A stretch of 64,000 bases of DNA, from assembly GCF_022662305.1 (NCBI RefSeq), contig NZ_JAKNQH010000002.1, forward strand, positions 310,001 through 374,000. The letters run 5' to 3'. How positions within the stretch are numbered: the first letter of the stretch is position 1; every line of letters starts with the position of its first letter. The position numbers and the translations under genes were made by a program. Under the pieces are notes generated by a model. It was not told where the DNA came from. It saw only the letters and a list, made by a program, of their open reading frames with translations, and ran no database searches. Below are positions 47,065-56,921 of this stretch, piece by piece. Source of the DNA: Sphingomonas sp. BAUL-RG-20F-R05-02 (GTDB lineage: Bacteria > Pseudomonadota > Alphaproteobacteria > Sphingomonadales > Sphingomonadaceae).

Positions 47065-47227
47065 GACCGCTCGCCCCCCTAGTCATCAGCCCTTCCCCGC
47101 CGCAGCCGGGATCAGTTACGCAACGTCGGCGGTATGCGCTTCGTCCCGTACATGCACCTGCGGTACAGCCCCCCCTTGCGCCGGAGGGGCCAGGAACGGG
47201 AAGGCAGCGCGGATGTCCGTTCGCCCC

Positions 47228-50164
47228 TTACTTCGCCGCCGCAGCCTTTGGCACCACGTCCATCGTCCAGTCCTTGCCCGGCACCAGATATTTCTGCGCC
47301 GTCGCCTGCAAATCCGCCGCCGTCATTCGCGTAACGTCGCCGTACAGATGCGTCAGCGCGTCGATCCGGCGCGGGTCATACGATGCACCGGTCAGTTGCA
47401 GCATCCAGAACTGGTTGCCGGTCGACTGGCGCTTGATCGCCTCCAGCATCGGCCCGATCGTGCGTTTCAGTTCGTCATCACTGACCGGCTTGGCGACGAG
47501 ATCGGCGGCGATCTCCCGCGACAGCTTGAAGAACAGCGGCACGTTCTCCGGCGCGACCTGCCCGATCGCGACCATGCGACCACCGCCTGGCAACCCGATC
47601 GGCCAGGTGCTCGACACGTTGGGGCTGTAGCTCGCGCCTGCCTGTGAGCGAAGCTGGTCAAACAACCGGTCGCTGAAGATCGCGGCCAGCACGTCGAGCC
47701 GGCGCGAGTCGGTCATCCCCTCGATACCGCTGCCGGTTGGCCAGGCGATCACCGCCGCCGCCTGATTGGCGGGGCCGTCGTGCGTCAGCACCACCGGCGT
47801 TGTATCGTGCGCGGGGAAACGCACCGGCGGCGGGGTCGCGGTGCTGGCGGTTCGCGGTGGCAACGCGCCGATCGTCTTGCCGACGGTGGCGATGGCGACG
47901 TCAGCGGGGATATCGCCGAACACCTGCACCTCGACCGGGCCCGACTTCATCAGCGGTTCCCAGAAGGCGCGGAAGCTCTGCGGGGTCAGCGCCATGATCT
48001 GCTCGCGGCTGGGCGAGCCCCAGCGCTTGTCACCATCGCGCAGCAACCGTTCGAGATCACGCGTCAACACCCCGCCCGGCGACGCGCCGAGGCCGGCATA
48101 GCCGGAGAGCGCGACGCTCTTCGCACGCAACACCGGGTTCGGATCCCACCCCGGCGCGGCCAGTTCGGCGGCGAGCAGCTTCATCTGATCGGCAAAGTCG
48201 CTCGGCGAGGTTTGGCCGGACAGAGAGAAAGCATCATCCTCGATATCGAAGTCGAGGCCGATGCGCCGCCCGGCGGTCATCTGGTCGAGATCGCCCTGCC
48301 TGAGCTTGCCGATGCCACCTTCCACCAGCGCAAGGTCAGCCGCCCACGCCGGCGTCGCCTTGTCGGCGGGGAACGCGTTATAGCCACGCCCGAAGCGCAC
48401 CCGTACATAGATGCGATTGTCCTCGGCATTGGTCGAATAGACCATCAGCTTGGAGCCGTTGGAATAGCTCACGCTGGTCAGGTCCATGTCCGGCCCGAAC
48501 CGCGTCACCTTCTCGCGCGATACGACGGTGGAGGGCTTGCCGCCGGGCGCAGGCAGCTTGTCGAACGACACGGCCCCTTGGGCGCGCCCCAGAGTAGCCG
48601 GCGAGACCTTGGCCTTGAGCGCTGTCGCAAGCTTTGCAGTGGCGCTATCGTCAGGCGATTGCAGGCTTAGCAGTGCGCGCGTGGCGGTGCCCTGAAACAC
48701 CTTCTTGGTGGAGGCGAGTTCGGCTGCGGGATTGAACATCTTCTTGGCGACCGCATCGTGATACACTTTCAGGATCGTATCGGGGGCGGTGGTCGTCTCG
48801 CGGATGTCGAGCGCCTGCACCATGTCGTCCGCTTCCTTCGATCCAGCTTCGGCGCGGGCGGTGTCGACGCTGGTACGGAAGCTGACCTCGAGATCGGCGA
48901 GCTCGCGGTCGATCTCGGCCTGGGTCGGCGCATGGTCCTGCGCGGCGGCGATCACGGAGCGAACGTCGCGCAACGCAGCCTCCCAATCGGCGCCGACCGG
49001 CAGGATCGACACGATCGTCACGTTGGCGGAACGCGACGGGTCGTCGAGGCCCGCCTGCGCGGCGATATAGCTGCCACCGGCGCGGGCACGCGCCTCCAGC
49101 CGACGGTTGATGATCGCCAGTGCGACCTGATCGACCATGCGCTGCTGGTTGAACAGCATGGTATCGTCGTGAAACTCCCACGGCCGCACCACCGCCATGG
49201 TAATGCGCGGCGGCAGGCTCGGCTCGACGATGGTGGCGGTGGTCGGCTGCTTGGGATCGGGCTTGCCGAAATCGGGATCGGCGGGCGCGGGGCCGATGCC
49301 CTGCCAGCCACCGAAATATTTGGCGATCAGCGACTCGATCATGGCGGGATCGGCATCGCCAGCGACCGAGATCATCACGCGGCTCGGGCGGTACCAGCGG
49401 TCGTGGAACGCCTTCACGCTGGCTGCGGTCGCTGCCTCCAGCGTCTTGATGTTGCCGATCGGCGAGCGGTCGGCGAGCGGCTGCCCGGCGAACAGCGTGT
49501 GGTTGAGCGCGTCGATATAGCGCACCTGCGCGCCGGGCTGTTCGCGCTGTTCGGCCAGCACGGCGGGGCGCTCGGCATTGAGCGCTTCCGGCGTGATATT
49601 AGGCGCGGACACCATGCCCGACATGATCTTCAGGCTCTCGTCGATGCCGGCGGGCGTGGCGGAGGGCAGGTCGAGCTTGAACACCGTCTGCGTGGTGGTG
49701 GTCTGCGCGTTGGTGTCCGACCCGAAGGTGGTGCCCATGCGCTGCCAGATGCGCTTGGCCTCGCCGTCCGGCACGTATTTCGAACCTCGGAACGATAGAT
49801 GCTCGATGAGATGCGCATAGCCGCGCTCGGCATCGGTCTCGTACAGCGAACCCGCGTCGATACGCACCCGCACCGAGATCTGGCCTGGCGGCACGCCGTT
49901 GCGGCGGATCGCGTAGCGCAGGCCGTTCTTGAGCGTGCCGAAATGCCAAGCCGGATCGGGCGCGATATCGCTGCCCTTGTAGAGCCACGCATCGCGGCTG
50001 GCGATCGCGCTTGCCGGATCGACTGCCGGCGCGATGCCGGCGGAAGCGGGTGCCGCCGCAGGTGGCGTCTGGCCGGCGATGACCGGGGAAAGGCCGAGGA
50101 GGATGCCGGCGATTACGGGGCTGGCGATCAGCGGAAGGCGCGAGGCGCGCGTAAGCAACTTCAT
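47228..50164 (-). CDS. M16 family zinc metallopeptidase (two-domain, exported)
   Basis: 978 residues. A signal peptide (LPLIASPVIAGILLGLSPVIAG) is followed by the inverted zinc motif His118-x2-Glu121-His122 (HLIEH), with the further Glu expected about 75 residues on. Two M16 repeats of about 450 residues each are visible, the second lacking the motif, as in pitrilysin-like enzymes. It should degrade peptides in the periplasm. Convergent with suf; divergent from the dioxygenase. Start at 50164 is the first Met of the signal peptide. Confidence 0.9.
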   Translation of the reverse strand: MKLLTRASRLPLIASPVIAGILLGLSPVIAGQTPPAAAPASAGIAPAVDPASAIASRDAWLYKGSDIAPDPAWHFGTLKNGLRYAIRRNGVPPGQISVRVRIDAGSLYETDAERGYAHLIEHLSFRGSKYVPDGEAKRIWQRMGTTFGSDTNAQTTTTQTVFKLDLPSATPAGIDESLKIMSGMVSAPNITPEALNAERPAVLAEQREQPGAQVRYIDALNHTLFAGQPLADRSPIGNIKTLEAATAASVKAFHDRWYRPSRVMISVAGDADPAMIESLIAKYFGGWQGIGPAPADPDFGKPDPKQPTTATIVEPSLPPRITMAVVRPWEFHDDTMLFNQQRMVDQVALAIINRRLEARARAGGSYIAAQAGLDDPSRSANVTIVSILPVGADWEAALRDVRSVIAAAQDHAPTQAEIDRELADLEVSFRTSVDTARAEAGSKEADDMVQALDIRETTTAPDTILKVYHDAVAKKMFNPAAELASTKKVFQGTATRALLSLQSPDDSATAKLATALKAKVSPATLGRAQGAVSFDKLPAPGGKPSTVVSREKVTRFGPDMDLTSVSYSNGSKLMVYSTNAEDNRIYVRVRFGRGYNAFPADKATPAWAADLALVEGGIGKLRQGDLDQMTAGRRIGLDFDIEDDAFSLSGQTSPSDFADQMKLLAAELAAPGWDPNPVLRAKSVALSGYAGLGASPGGVLTRDLERLLRDGDKRWGSPSREQIMALTPQSFRAFWEPLMKSGPVEVQVFGDIPADVAIATVGKTIGALPPRTASTATPPPVRFPAHDTTPVVLTHDGPANQAAAVIAWPTGSGIEGMTDSRRLDVLAAIFSDRLFDQLRSQAGASYSPNVSSTWPIGLPGGGRMVAIGQVAPENVPLFFKLSREIAADLVAKPVSDDELKRTIGPMLEAIKRQSTGNQFWMLQLTGASYDPRRIDALTHLYGDVTRMTAADLQATAQKYLVPGKDWTMDVVPKAAAAK

Positions 50165-50377
50165 GGGCGTGATCCTAGCGCCGTTCGCGCATCACCGCCA
50201 GCGGCCCCGTTTGCACCATAATCGCCCCTGCAAATCACCCGCTACGCCATGATTTCGACCCACAACGGCAATATCCCGCAACGCTATCGGCGGCAAAGCA
50301 GCCGCGCCGCGCAGGCGGGAAACGTGAGAGAGGTTTCGGAAGGCGTGGTGCGCGTACAGTCAGATCCCGGTCACGCG

Positions 50378-51205
50378 ATGCGGCAGACGATGGCCGATCC
50401 TGCCGATGCCATTCCGGCGCGCCGAGAGCGGGTGCTGACACTCGTGCCACCGGCGAACGATGTCCCACTTCGCGCCGAACGCGACCGACCGTTCGTCATC
50501 CGGCTCGGCAAACGCCTGCGCGGCATATTCGACCGGGTGATCGCGGCGTCCTCGCTGGTGTCGAACGATGCCGTGCTCGATGTGCGCGACTTCGCCTGGA
50601 CCGCGCATCTCCGCGATCAATGGCAGGCGATCCGTGACGAGGCCCTCGGCGTAGCACTTCAGGGGCAGGCCGCACCCTGCCTCGCAGCGATTTCGCCGGA
50701 CCACCGGGCGATCGCGCGCGCCAATATGTGGCGCACGTTCTTCCTGTGGGGCTATGGCTACCCGATCGAGGAGAATATCGCACGCTGCCCGGCCACGGCG
50801 GCGGCGGTGCGGCAAATCCCGGGTCTCGCCACCGCCTTCTTCTCGATCCTCGCGCCCGGCGCGCATATCCCCGACCACCGAGGCGTCACCAAGGGGCTGA
50901 TCACCTGCCACCTCGCGCTGATCGTGCTGCGCGACGGCGACGTGCGGATGCGGGTCGGTGGCCGGGTGGTGCGCTGGGCCGAAGGCGAGACCCTGGTGTT
51001 CGACGATACCTATCCCCATGAAGTCTGGAACGACACGAGCGGCACGCAGGTCGTGCTGCTGATCCAGTTTCGCCGGCCGCTGCGCAACCCGGGCAAGATC
51101 ATCGCCGACGTCTGCCTGGGGGCGATCCGGCGCTCCGCATTCGTTCAGGACGCGCGAGACAACATCCGGATGTGGAACGAAACGGTCAAGCAAACGGAGC
51201 GCTGA
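50378..51205 (+). CDS. Aspartyl/asparaginyl beta-hydroxylase family dioxygenase
   Basis: 275 residues from this start. Iron ligands are suggested by GAHIPDHRGVTKGLITCHL and FDDTYPHEVWNDT, the pattern of PF05118, which includes LpxO lipid A hydroxylases and peptide beta-hydroxylases. It would use Fe(II) and 2-oxoglutarate. No transmembrane segment is evident, which argues against canonical LpxO. Start uncertain: 50378, 50390 or an ATG at 50249 giving 318 residues are possible; sequence before 50378 shows no family similarity. Confidence 0.8.
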   Translation: MRQTMADPADAIPARRERVLTLVPPANDVPLRAERDRPFVIRLGKRLRGIFDRVIAASSLVSNDAVLDVRDFAWTAHLRDQWQAIRDEALGVALQGQAAPCLAAISPDHRAIARANMWRTFFLWGYGYPIEENIARCPATAAAVRQIPGLATAFFSILAPGAHIPDHRGVTKGLITCHLALIVLRDGDVRMRVGGRVVRWAEGETLVFDDTYPHEVWNDTSGTQVVLLIQFRRPLRNPGKIIADVCLGAIRRSAFVQDARDNIRMWNETVKQTER

Positions 51206-51288
51206 TGCCGCCGTGAGGCATCTCCGCGAAAGACAAGCTTTCCCGAATACGCCTTGATCCCGCCATCACGCAGCGCCACATGTCGCCC

Positions 51289-51861
51289 ATGTTGATCGAA
51301 ACCGAAACGACGCCCAATCCGGCCACGCTGAAGTTCCTGCCCGGCCGGGTCGTCATGGATGCCGGCACGCGTGATTTCGCGACGCCCGAAGAGGCGGAAG
51401 CCTCGCCGCTTGCGGAGGCTTTGTTCGATCTCGGCGATGTGACCGGCGTGTTCTTCGGCCGTGACTTCATTTCGGTAACCGCCGGCCCCGGCAGCGACTG
51501 GGGGATGCTGAAGCCGGACGTGCTGGCGCTGCTGCTCGACCATTTCAGCGCTGGCATGCCGCTGTTCCGCGCCGTCGGAACCGCCGGTTTCTCCGTTCCA
51601 GCCGAAGACGATTTCGCCGAGAACCCGGAGGACGCCGACATCGTCGCGCAGATCAAGGATCTGATCGAAACGCGCGTCCGCCCCGCTGTCGCCAACGATG
51701 GCGGCGACATCGTCTATCGCGGCTTCGACAAGGGCAAGGTGTTCCTCCAGATGCAGGGCGCATGCTCGGGCTGCCCGTCCTCTTCGGCGACGCTGAAGAA
51801 CGGTATCGAGCAACTGCTGCGTTATTACGTTCCCGAGGTCACCGAGGTGCGCGCGGTCTGA
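51289..51861 (+). CDS. nfuA: NifU-family Fe-S carrier (Nfu)
   Basis: 190 residues. N-terminal Nfu-N domain (ETTPNPATLKFLPGR) and C-terminal NifU-like domain with cluster-binding Cys-x2-Cys in MQGACSGCPSSSATLKNGIE. It carries [4Fe-4S] clusters to client enzymes. An ATG 9 bases upstream (51280) is an alternative start. It is followed by a nitroreductase 39 bases on; functional link to the suf operon 4.2 kb away is likely but not operonic. Confidence 0.93.
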   Translation: MLIETETTPNPATLKFLPGRVVMDAGTRDFATPEEAEASPLAEALFDLGDVTGVFFGRDFISVTAGPGSDWGMLKPDVLALLLDHFSAGMPLFRAVGTAGFSVPAEDDFAENPEDADIVAQIKDLIETRVRPAVANDGGDIVYRGFDKGKVFLQMQGACSGCPSSSATLKNGIEQLLRYYVPEVTEVRAV

Positions 51862-51900
51862 CCGCCACGTGATCTGCGGTTGCGTTTGAAAGGAAATCTC

Positions 51901-52500
51901 ATGGCCGCCAAGCTGTCCGACGAGGCGCTGGACACGATCTTCCGGTCTGGCCGCAGCTATAACGGCTATACCGACACGCCGGTGACCGAGGCCGATCTTC
52001 ACGCGATCTGGGATCTGATGAAGTTCGGGCCGACATCGGTCAATTCGCTGCCCGGGCGTATGGTCTGGTGCCTGAGCGATGCGTCCAAGGAAAAGCTGGC
52101 GGCGCTGGCGAGCGGCACCAATGCCGACAAGATCCGCAAGGCGCCGGCGGCCGTCGTCATCGGCATGGATGCCGAATGGCACGAGCAACTGCCGACGCTG
52201 TTTCCGCACGTCGATGCGCGTGCCTGGTTCCTGGGCGATGACAAGGCGACCGCGCGTCGGGACGCGGCGCTGCGCAATTCCTCGTTGCAGGGCGCGTATT
52301 TCATCATCGCCGCGCGCGCGCTCGGCTTCGACACTGGGCCGATGTCCGGCTTCGACAACGCCGCCGTCGACAAGGCGTTCTTCGCCGACACCCCCAACGT
52401 TAGCTCGAACTTCATCGCCACGCTCGGCGTAGGCGATCCGGCAACACTGCACGGCCGGTCACCGCGCCCGCCGTTCGATACTTTCAACCGGATTGTCTGA
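51901..52500 (+). CDS. Nitroreductase family protein (malonic semialdehyde reductase RutE-like)
   Basis: 199 residues. FMN-binding nitroreductase fold with FRSGRSYNGYTDTPVTEADLHAIWDLMKFGPTSVNSLP, as in the RutE/HadB group. A ribosome site (aaagga) precedes the ATG. Reduces malonic semialdehyde or nitro compounds in the family, but no rut pathway gene is nearby, so the true substrate is open. The stop overlaps the tsaB start by 8 bases. Confidence 0.8.
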   Translation: MAAKLSDEALDTIFRSGRSYNGYTDTPVTEADLHAIWDLMKFGPTSVNSLPGRMVWCLSDASKEKLAALASGTNADKIRKAPAAVVIGMDAEWHEQLPTLFPHVDARAWFLGDDKATARRDAALRNSSLQGAYFIIAARALGFDTGPMSGFDNAAVDKAFFADTPNVSSNFIATLGVGDPATLHGRSPRPPFDTFNRIV

Positions 52501-53125
52501 AGCCGGTTTGCGTACGCTCGTCATCGAAACCGCGACCGCGGCCTGTTCGGCGGCCCTGATCGAGAACGGCGCGGTCGTCGCCGCCGCGCACGAAGTGGTC
52601 GGACGCGGTCATGCCGAGCGCCTGCTGCCGATGATCGCCGGCCTGCCGGACGGCGGACGCGCCCAGCATATTCTGGTCGATTGCGGGCCGGGCAGCTTCA
52701 CCGGCGTGCGCGTCGGGCTGGCGGCGGCGCGCGCACTCGCGTTCGGTTGGACTGCAAGTATTGCCGGCTATTCTTCTTTGTCATTGCTTGCCGCCGCTGC
52801 GTTCCGGGCCAATTCGGGTATTGCAACACTTGCGAGCGTTATCGAGGGCGGGCATGGCGAGGTCTTCATGCAGACCTTCGACGCGCCGCTGTGCGCGACC
52901 AGCCAACTCGCCTCGCTGCGTCCCGACGTCGCACTCGCGCGGATCGACTCGCGTTTCGCGGTCGGCAGCGGCGTGCGGCTGATCGCCGGGCTTGATCCGG
53001 CGCACGCGGATGGCGCAGCGCTGCCGTGCGCCGCCGACGCGCTGTTGCTGCCGGCCGCGTTCACAGCGCTCGCAGCGGTGCCGCTGTACGGTCGCCCACC
53101 CGACGCAAAGCCGGCCGCCGCGTGA
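52493..53125 (+). CDS. tsaB: tRNA threonylcarbamoyladenosine biosynthesis protein TsaB
   Basis: 210 residues. ASKHA fold start TLVIETATAACSAALIENG, the conserved GPGSFTGVRVGLAAARALAF loop, and SLSLLAAAA. TsaB scaffolds TsaD in making t6A at position 37 of ANN-decoding tRNAs. No ATG at the start: TTG at 52493 (overlap with the previous gene) or TTG at 52508 would both fit. Overlaps rimI downstream by 4 bases (GTGA), the usual tsaB-rimI pair. Confidence 0.92.
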   Translation: MSEAGLRTLVIETATAACSAALIENGAVVAAAHEVVGRGHAERLLPMIAGLPDGGRAQHILVDCGPGSFTGVRVGLAAARALAFGWTASIAGYSSLSLLAAAAFRANSGIATLASVIEGGHGEVFMQTFDAPLCATSQLASLRPDVALARIDSRFAVGSGVRLIAGLDPAHADGAALPCAADALLLPAAFTALAAVPLYGRPPDAKPAAA

Positions 53126-53598
53126 GTACGACGCTGAACCGCATCGACCTGCGCAGCGGTGGCGCCGCCGATCTCGGCACGGTCGACGCGATCATGCAGG
53201 CAGCATTCGACCCACGCTTTGGCGAGGCATGGACGCGCAGCCAGTGTCTCGGCATCCTCGCCATGCCCGGCGTGTGGCTGACGATCGCGTCGGTCGACGG
53301 TGAAGCGGCCGGCTTTGCGATCGCGCGGATCGTTGCCGACGAGGTCGAGTTGCTGTTGCTCGCCACCGCGCCGACGATGCGCCGCCGCGGGGTTGGTTCG
53401 GCGATCTTACGGTCGGTGATGGCGGATAGTCTCATGCGCGGCGCGATCAGCCTGCATCTCGAAGTCCGCGACGGTAATGGCGCGATCGCTTTGTACAGCC
53501 AATCGGGCTTCAACAAGGTCGGGGAACGCAAGCGATACTATCGCGGCGCGGACGGCCAAGCCTTTGATGCTTTTACCTTCCGTCGCGAATTGGCCTGA
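53122..53598 (+). CDS. rimI: Ribosomal-protein S18 alanine N-acetyltransferase
   Basis: 158 residues. GNAT fold with the acetyl-CoA pyrophosphate loop in TAPTMRRRGVGSAILRSVM and the ending LHLEVRDGNGAIALYSQSGFNKVGERKRYY characteristic of RimI. It acetylates the N-terminal Ala of S18. The GTG start overlaps the tsaB stop. The MucR gene lies 109 bases downstream, with its own promoter likely in between. Confidence 0.92.
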   Translation: MSTTLNRIDLRSGGAADLGTVDAIMQAAFDPRFGEAWTRSQCLGILAMPGVWLTIASVDGEAAGFAIARIVADEVELLLLATAPTMRRRGVGSAILRSVMADSLMRGAISLHLEVRDGNGAIALYSQSGFNKVGERKRYYRGADGQAFDAFTFRRELA

Positions 53599-53707
53599 AA
53601 CGAGAAGTTAATGAACAAATTGTTGCTTGCGCTCGTTTGAGCACGGGTCAATAGATTTGTGATGGCTACGGCAACAGTAGCTTTAGATAAGGGTCGAAAG
53701 GTCAATA

Positions 53708-54130
53708 ATGGACGCACAATTGGAACTTCAAGAAACGCTCATCACGCTCACCGCAGACATTGTCGCGGCACACGTCAGCAACAATAGCGTAGCCGTATCG
53801 GATCTGCCGGTCCTGATCGCGAACGTGCATGGTGCGCTGACCGGTCTCGGCAGCACTGCGCCGGCGCCGGAAGTGAAGCAGGAGCCTGCCGTTTCGGTGC
53901 GTTCTTCGATCAAGCCGGACTATATCGTCTGCCTTGAAGATGGTAAGAAGCTGAAGATGCTGAAGCGTCACCTGATGACGCATTATCAGATGACGCCCGA
54001 ACAGTATCGGACCAAGTGGAATCTTCCCGCCGACTATCCGATGGTCGCGCCGAGCTATGCCGAGCAGCGCCGCTCGCTGGCGAAGAAGATCGGTCTTGGC
54101 ACCAAGCGTCGCAAGACCGCGACACGCTGA
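53708..54130 (+). CDS. mucR: MucR/Ros family zinc-finger transcriptional regulator
   Basis: 140 residues. The MucR/Ros core reads [47 protein letters not shown], with the C2H2-like residues in CLED and HLMTHY. It is a small global regulator and H-NS-like silencer in alphaproteobacteria. N-terminal helix [20 protein letters not shown] is the oligomerisation part. aaaggtc precedes the ATG; a terminator follows. Confidence 0.95.
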   Translation: MDAQLELQETLITLTADIVAAHVSNNSVAVSDLPVLIANVHGALTGLGSTAPAPEVKQEPAVSVRSSIKPDYIVCLEDGKKLKMLKRHLMTHYQMTPEQYRTKWNLPADYPMVAPSYAEQRRSLAKKIGLGTKRRKTATR

Positions 54131-54144
54131 TCGACCCGAAACGG

Positions 54145-54176
54145 GCGGCACCGGCACCGGTCGGAGCCGCTCTTTT
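54145..54176 (+). terminator. Intrinsic terminator of mucR
   Basis: gcggc and gccgc enclose an inner accg/cggt stem and are followed by tctttt, starting 14 bases beyond the mucR stop. It separates mucR from fur. Confidence 0.6.
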
Positions 54177-54234
54177 CATATGCGCGCGGAAGAAGCGCCT
54201 TTATCCCGCGCGGTGAAGCGCGTAGAACGCCATT

Positions 54235-54657
54235 ATGCCGCGCAAGATTGATATCGAAGCCCTCTGCAACGAAAAGGGCCTTCGCATCACCGAACAACGC
54301 CGTGTTATCGCGCGCGTTCTTTCCGAAGCTGACGATCATCCCGATGTCGAACGCGTGTACGAACGCGCCTCCGCGATCGATTCCGGCATCTCGATCGCCA
54401 CCGTGTATCGTACCGTGCGTCTGTTCGAGGAGGCGGGCATCCTCGACCGGCACGATTTCGGCGACGGACGATCGCGCTACGAGCCCGCGCCCGAGGCGCA
54501 TCACGATCACCTCATCGACGTGGAAACCGGCAAGGTGCTGGAGTTCGTCGATCCGGAGCTCGAACTGCTCCAGAAGACCATCGCCGAGCGTCTGGGCTTT
54601 CGGCTGGTCGATCACCGCATGGAATTGTACGGCGTCGCGCTCGACCGCAAGGGCTGA
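54235..54657 (+). CDS. fur: Fur family ferric uptake regulator
   Basis: 140 residues. Winged-helix GLRITEQRRVIARVLSEADDHPDVERVYERA... SIATVYRTVRLFEEAGI, metal site HHDHLIDVETGKVLEFVDPELE. The C-terminal Cys pairs of E. coli Fur are absent, as usual in alphaproteobacterial Fur/Mur, so it may act as Mur (manganese) or Fur. It should bind Fe2+ or Mn2+ and repress uptake genes. Followed 5 bases later by plsC, hence co-transcribed with plsC and miaB. Confidence 0.93.
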   Translation: MPRKIDIEALCNEKGLRITEQRRVIARVLSEADDHPDVERVYERASAIDSGISIATVYRTVRLFEEAGILDRHDFGDGRSRYEPAPEAHHDHLIDVETGKVLEFVDPELELLQKTIAERLGFRLVDHRMELYGVALDRKG

Positions 54658-54662
54658 CCGCC

Positions 54663-55520
54663 TTGCGGCGTGAGGACCGCCTTGCAGCCGCCGCCGGACG
54701 CCCGCCGACGCTGACCGCCACCGGTAGGCTGCGGCTATGGCTGCGCATCGCGATGCTGACCGGGCTCGCGGCGATGTTCGTGCCGCTGCATTATCTGTGG
54801 CGGCTGTTCCGGCTGTCGTCGCCGTGGCCGCGCCTGTTCCTGGGCGGCGCCGGGCGAATCAGCGGCGCGCGGGTGTCGGTGCAGGGCGTACCGCTTAAAC
54901 GCGACGTATTCTACGTCTCCAATCATGTGAGCTGGATCGACATTCCCGCGATCGCCGGGGCAAGCGGCACCGCCTTCGTCGCCAAGGCCGAAATCCGCGA
55001 TGCGCCGGTGGTCGGCTGGCTGTCCTCACTCAACCGCACCGTGTTCGTGGAACGCGAGAACCGCTTGGGCGTGGCGGGGCAGATCAACACGCTGCGCGAT
55101 ACGCTCGCTGAAAACTGGTCGGTCACGGTGTTCCCGGAAGGCACCACCGAGGATGGCCGGTCGCTGCTGCCGTTCAAGACCTCGATGCTCAAGGTGCTCG
55201 AACCGCCGCCGCCGGGCGTTATGGTGCAGCCGGTGCTGATCGATTATGGCGCGGTCGGCGAGGAGATCGGCTGGCTCGGCCACGAAAGCGGCAAGAGCAA
55301 CGCCGCGCGCGTGCTGGCGCGGGCGGGAAGTTTCCCGGTGGTGGTGCATTTCCTCGAACCGTTCCACCCGCGCGACTTTCCGGGCCGCAAGGCGATCGCG
55401 GCGGAAAGCCGGCGGCGGATTGAGGTCGCGTTGAGCGGCATCATCGGCGGCCCGGTGCCCGCGTTCATCGGCCACGACGCCTGGGCGCAACGCGCTGAGC
55501 AAGCCCCTGTCCTGCCATGA
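54663..55520 (+). CDS. plsC: 1-acyl-sn-glycerol-3-phosphate acyltransferase
   Basis: 285 residues. PlsC motifs: NHVSWID (HX4D catalytic), VFPEGTTEDGRSLLPFK (motif III) and a hydrophobic N-terminal helix (IAMLTGLAAMFVPLHYLW) anchoring it in the membrane. It makes phosphatidic acid from lysophosphatidic acid. A TTG at 54663, 5 bases after the fur stop, is taken as start; the next ATG is 29 codons further and loses half of the anchor. Confidence 0.9.
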   Translation: MRREDRLAAAAGRPPTLTATGRLRLWLRIAMLTGLAAMFVPLHYLWRLFRLSSPWPRLFLGGAGRISGARVSVQGVPLKRDVFYVSNHVSWIDIPAIAGASGTAFVAKAEIRDAPVVGWLSSLNRTVFVERENRLGVAGQINTLRDTLAENWSVTVFPEGTTEDGRSLLPFKTSMLKVLEPPPPGVMVQPVLIDYGAVGEEIGWLGHESGKSNAARVLARAGSFPVVVHFLEPFHPRDFPGRKAIAAESRRRIEVALSGIIGGPVPAFIGHDAWAQRAEQAPVLP

Positions 55521-55559
55521 TTTGTGCGTAAGGCTGCGCAGGAGTATGAAGCGGCCATC

Positions 55560-56921
55560 ATGAAATCTCCACCCAAGACCTTCCACGTCAAGTCGTTCGG
55601 CTGCCAGATGAACGTCTACGATGGCGACCGCATGGCCGAGACGCTGGCCGAACAGGGCATGACCGCGACCGATGATGCCAGCGCCGCCGATCTCGTCGTG
55701 CTCAACACCTGCCACATTCGCGAGAAGGCGACCGAAAAGGTCTATTCGGACATCGGGCGCATCCGCAAACACGCGCTACGCGACCACGGTAGCGATCCGA
55801 TGATTGCGGTGGCCGGCTGCGTCGCGCAGGCGGAAGGCGCGGAGATCGTGCGGCGCGCGCATGTCGACGTGGTGGTCGGCCCGCAGGCGTATCACAACCT
55901 GCCGGGGCTGGTGGCGCGCGCGGCACGTGGCGAATCGGCGCTCGACACCGATATGCCGGTCGATCTCAAGTTCGGTCACCTTCCGGCACGCCGCCGTGTG
56001 CCGCCGAGCGCGTTCCTCACCGTGCAGGAAGGCTGCGACAAGTTCTGCACCTATTGCGTGGTGCCCTATACGCGCGGCGCCGAAGTGTCGCGCGGCTGGG
56101 GCCAGGTGGTGGACGAGGCCAAGGCGCTGGTTGAGGCGGGCGCCAAGGAGATCACGCTGTTGGGGCAGAACGTCAACGCCTGGGAAGACGACGGCAAGGG
56201 TCTGCACGATCTCATCGCCGCGCTCGCAGATCTGCCCGCGCTGCACCGCATCCGCTACACCACCAGTCATCCCAACGACATGACGCAGGGGTTGATCGAG
56301 GCGCACCGCGACATCCCCAAGCTGATGCCGTTCCTGCATCTGCCGGTGCAGGCGGGCAGCGACCGCATCCTCGCCGCGATGAACCGCAGCCACACCCGCG
56401 CATCGTATCTGCGGCTGATCGAGCGGGTGCGCGCGGTGCGGCCGGACATCGCGGTGTCGGGCGATTTCATCGTCGGTTTTCCGGGCGAGAGCGAGGCGGA
56501 TTTCGCCGACACGCTCAGCCTGCTTGACGAAGTGCGCCACGCGCAGGCGTTCAGCTTCAAATACTCGCCCCGCCCCGGCACGCCGGCCGCGACGATGGCG
56601 GATCAGGTCGCTCCGCAAGTGATGGACGAGCGGCTCCAGCGCCTGCAAGCCACGCTGGGTCGCGATCAGGCCGCGTTCAACGCCGCCACCGTCGGCGCAC
56701 GCTGCACCGTGCTGATGGAGCGCAACGGCAAGCTGCCGGGTCAGTTGATCGGGAAGAGCCCGTGGCTGCAATCGGTTCACGTGGTGGGCGATGCCGCGAT
56801 CGGCGATCTGGTCGACGTGGAAATCGCCGCCGCCTGGCCCAATTCGGTGACCGGCGTCATTGTGAAGGATGAGGGTGCGAATGAAACCGGCCAGCGGGCA
56901 AAGCTCGATGTTGCCGCCTGA
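55560..56921 (+). CDS. miaB: tRNA-2-methylthio-N6-dimethylallyladenosine synthase
   Basis: 453 residues. N-terminal UPF0004 domain with cluster Cys in KSFGCQMNVYDGDRM, LNTCHIREKA and VAGCVAQ; the radical-SAM Cys-x3-Cys-x2-Cys is EGCDKFCTYCVVPYTRG. C-terminal TRAM domain closes the protein. Adds 2-methylthio to i6A37 in tRNA. The start at 55560 begins MKSPPKTFHVKSFG; an upstream extension of 12 codons is unlikely. Followed by the small membrane ORF and then phoH-ybeY. Confidence 0.97.
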   Translation: MKSPPKTFHVKSFGCQMNVYDGDRMAETLAEQGMTATDDASAADLVVLNTCHIREKATEKVYSDIGRIRKHALRDHGSDPMIAVAGCVAQAEGAEIVRRAHVDVVVGPQAYHNLPGLVARAARGESALDTDMPVDLKFGHLPARRRVPPSAFLTVQEGCDKFCTYCVVPYTRGAEVSRGWGQVVDEAKALVEAGAKEITLLGQNVNAWEDDGKGLHDLIAALADLPALHRIRYTTSHPNDMTQGLIEAHRDIPKLMPFLHLPVQAGSDRILAAMNRSHTRASYLRLIERVRAVRPDIAVSGDFIVGFPGESEADFADTLSLLDEVRHAQAFSFKYSPRPGTPAATMADQVAPQVMDERLQRLQATLGRDQAAFNAATVGARCTVLMERNGKLPGQLIGKSPWLQSVHVVGDAAIGDLVDVEIAAAWPNSVTGVIVKDEGANETGQRAKLDVAA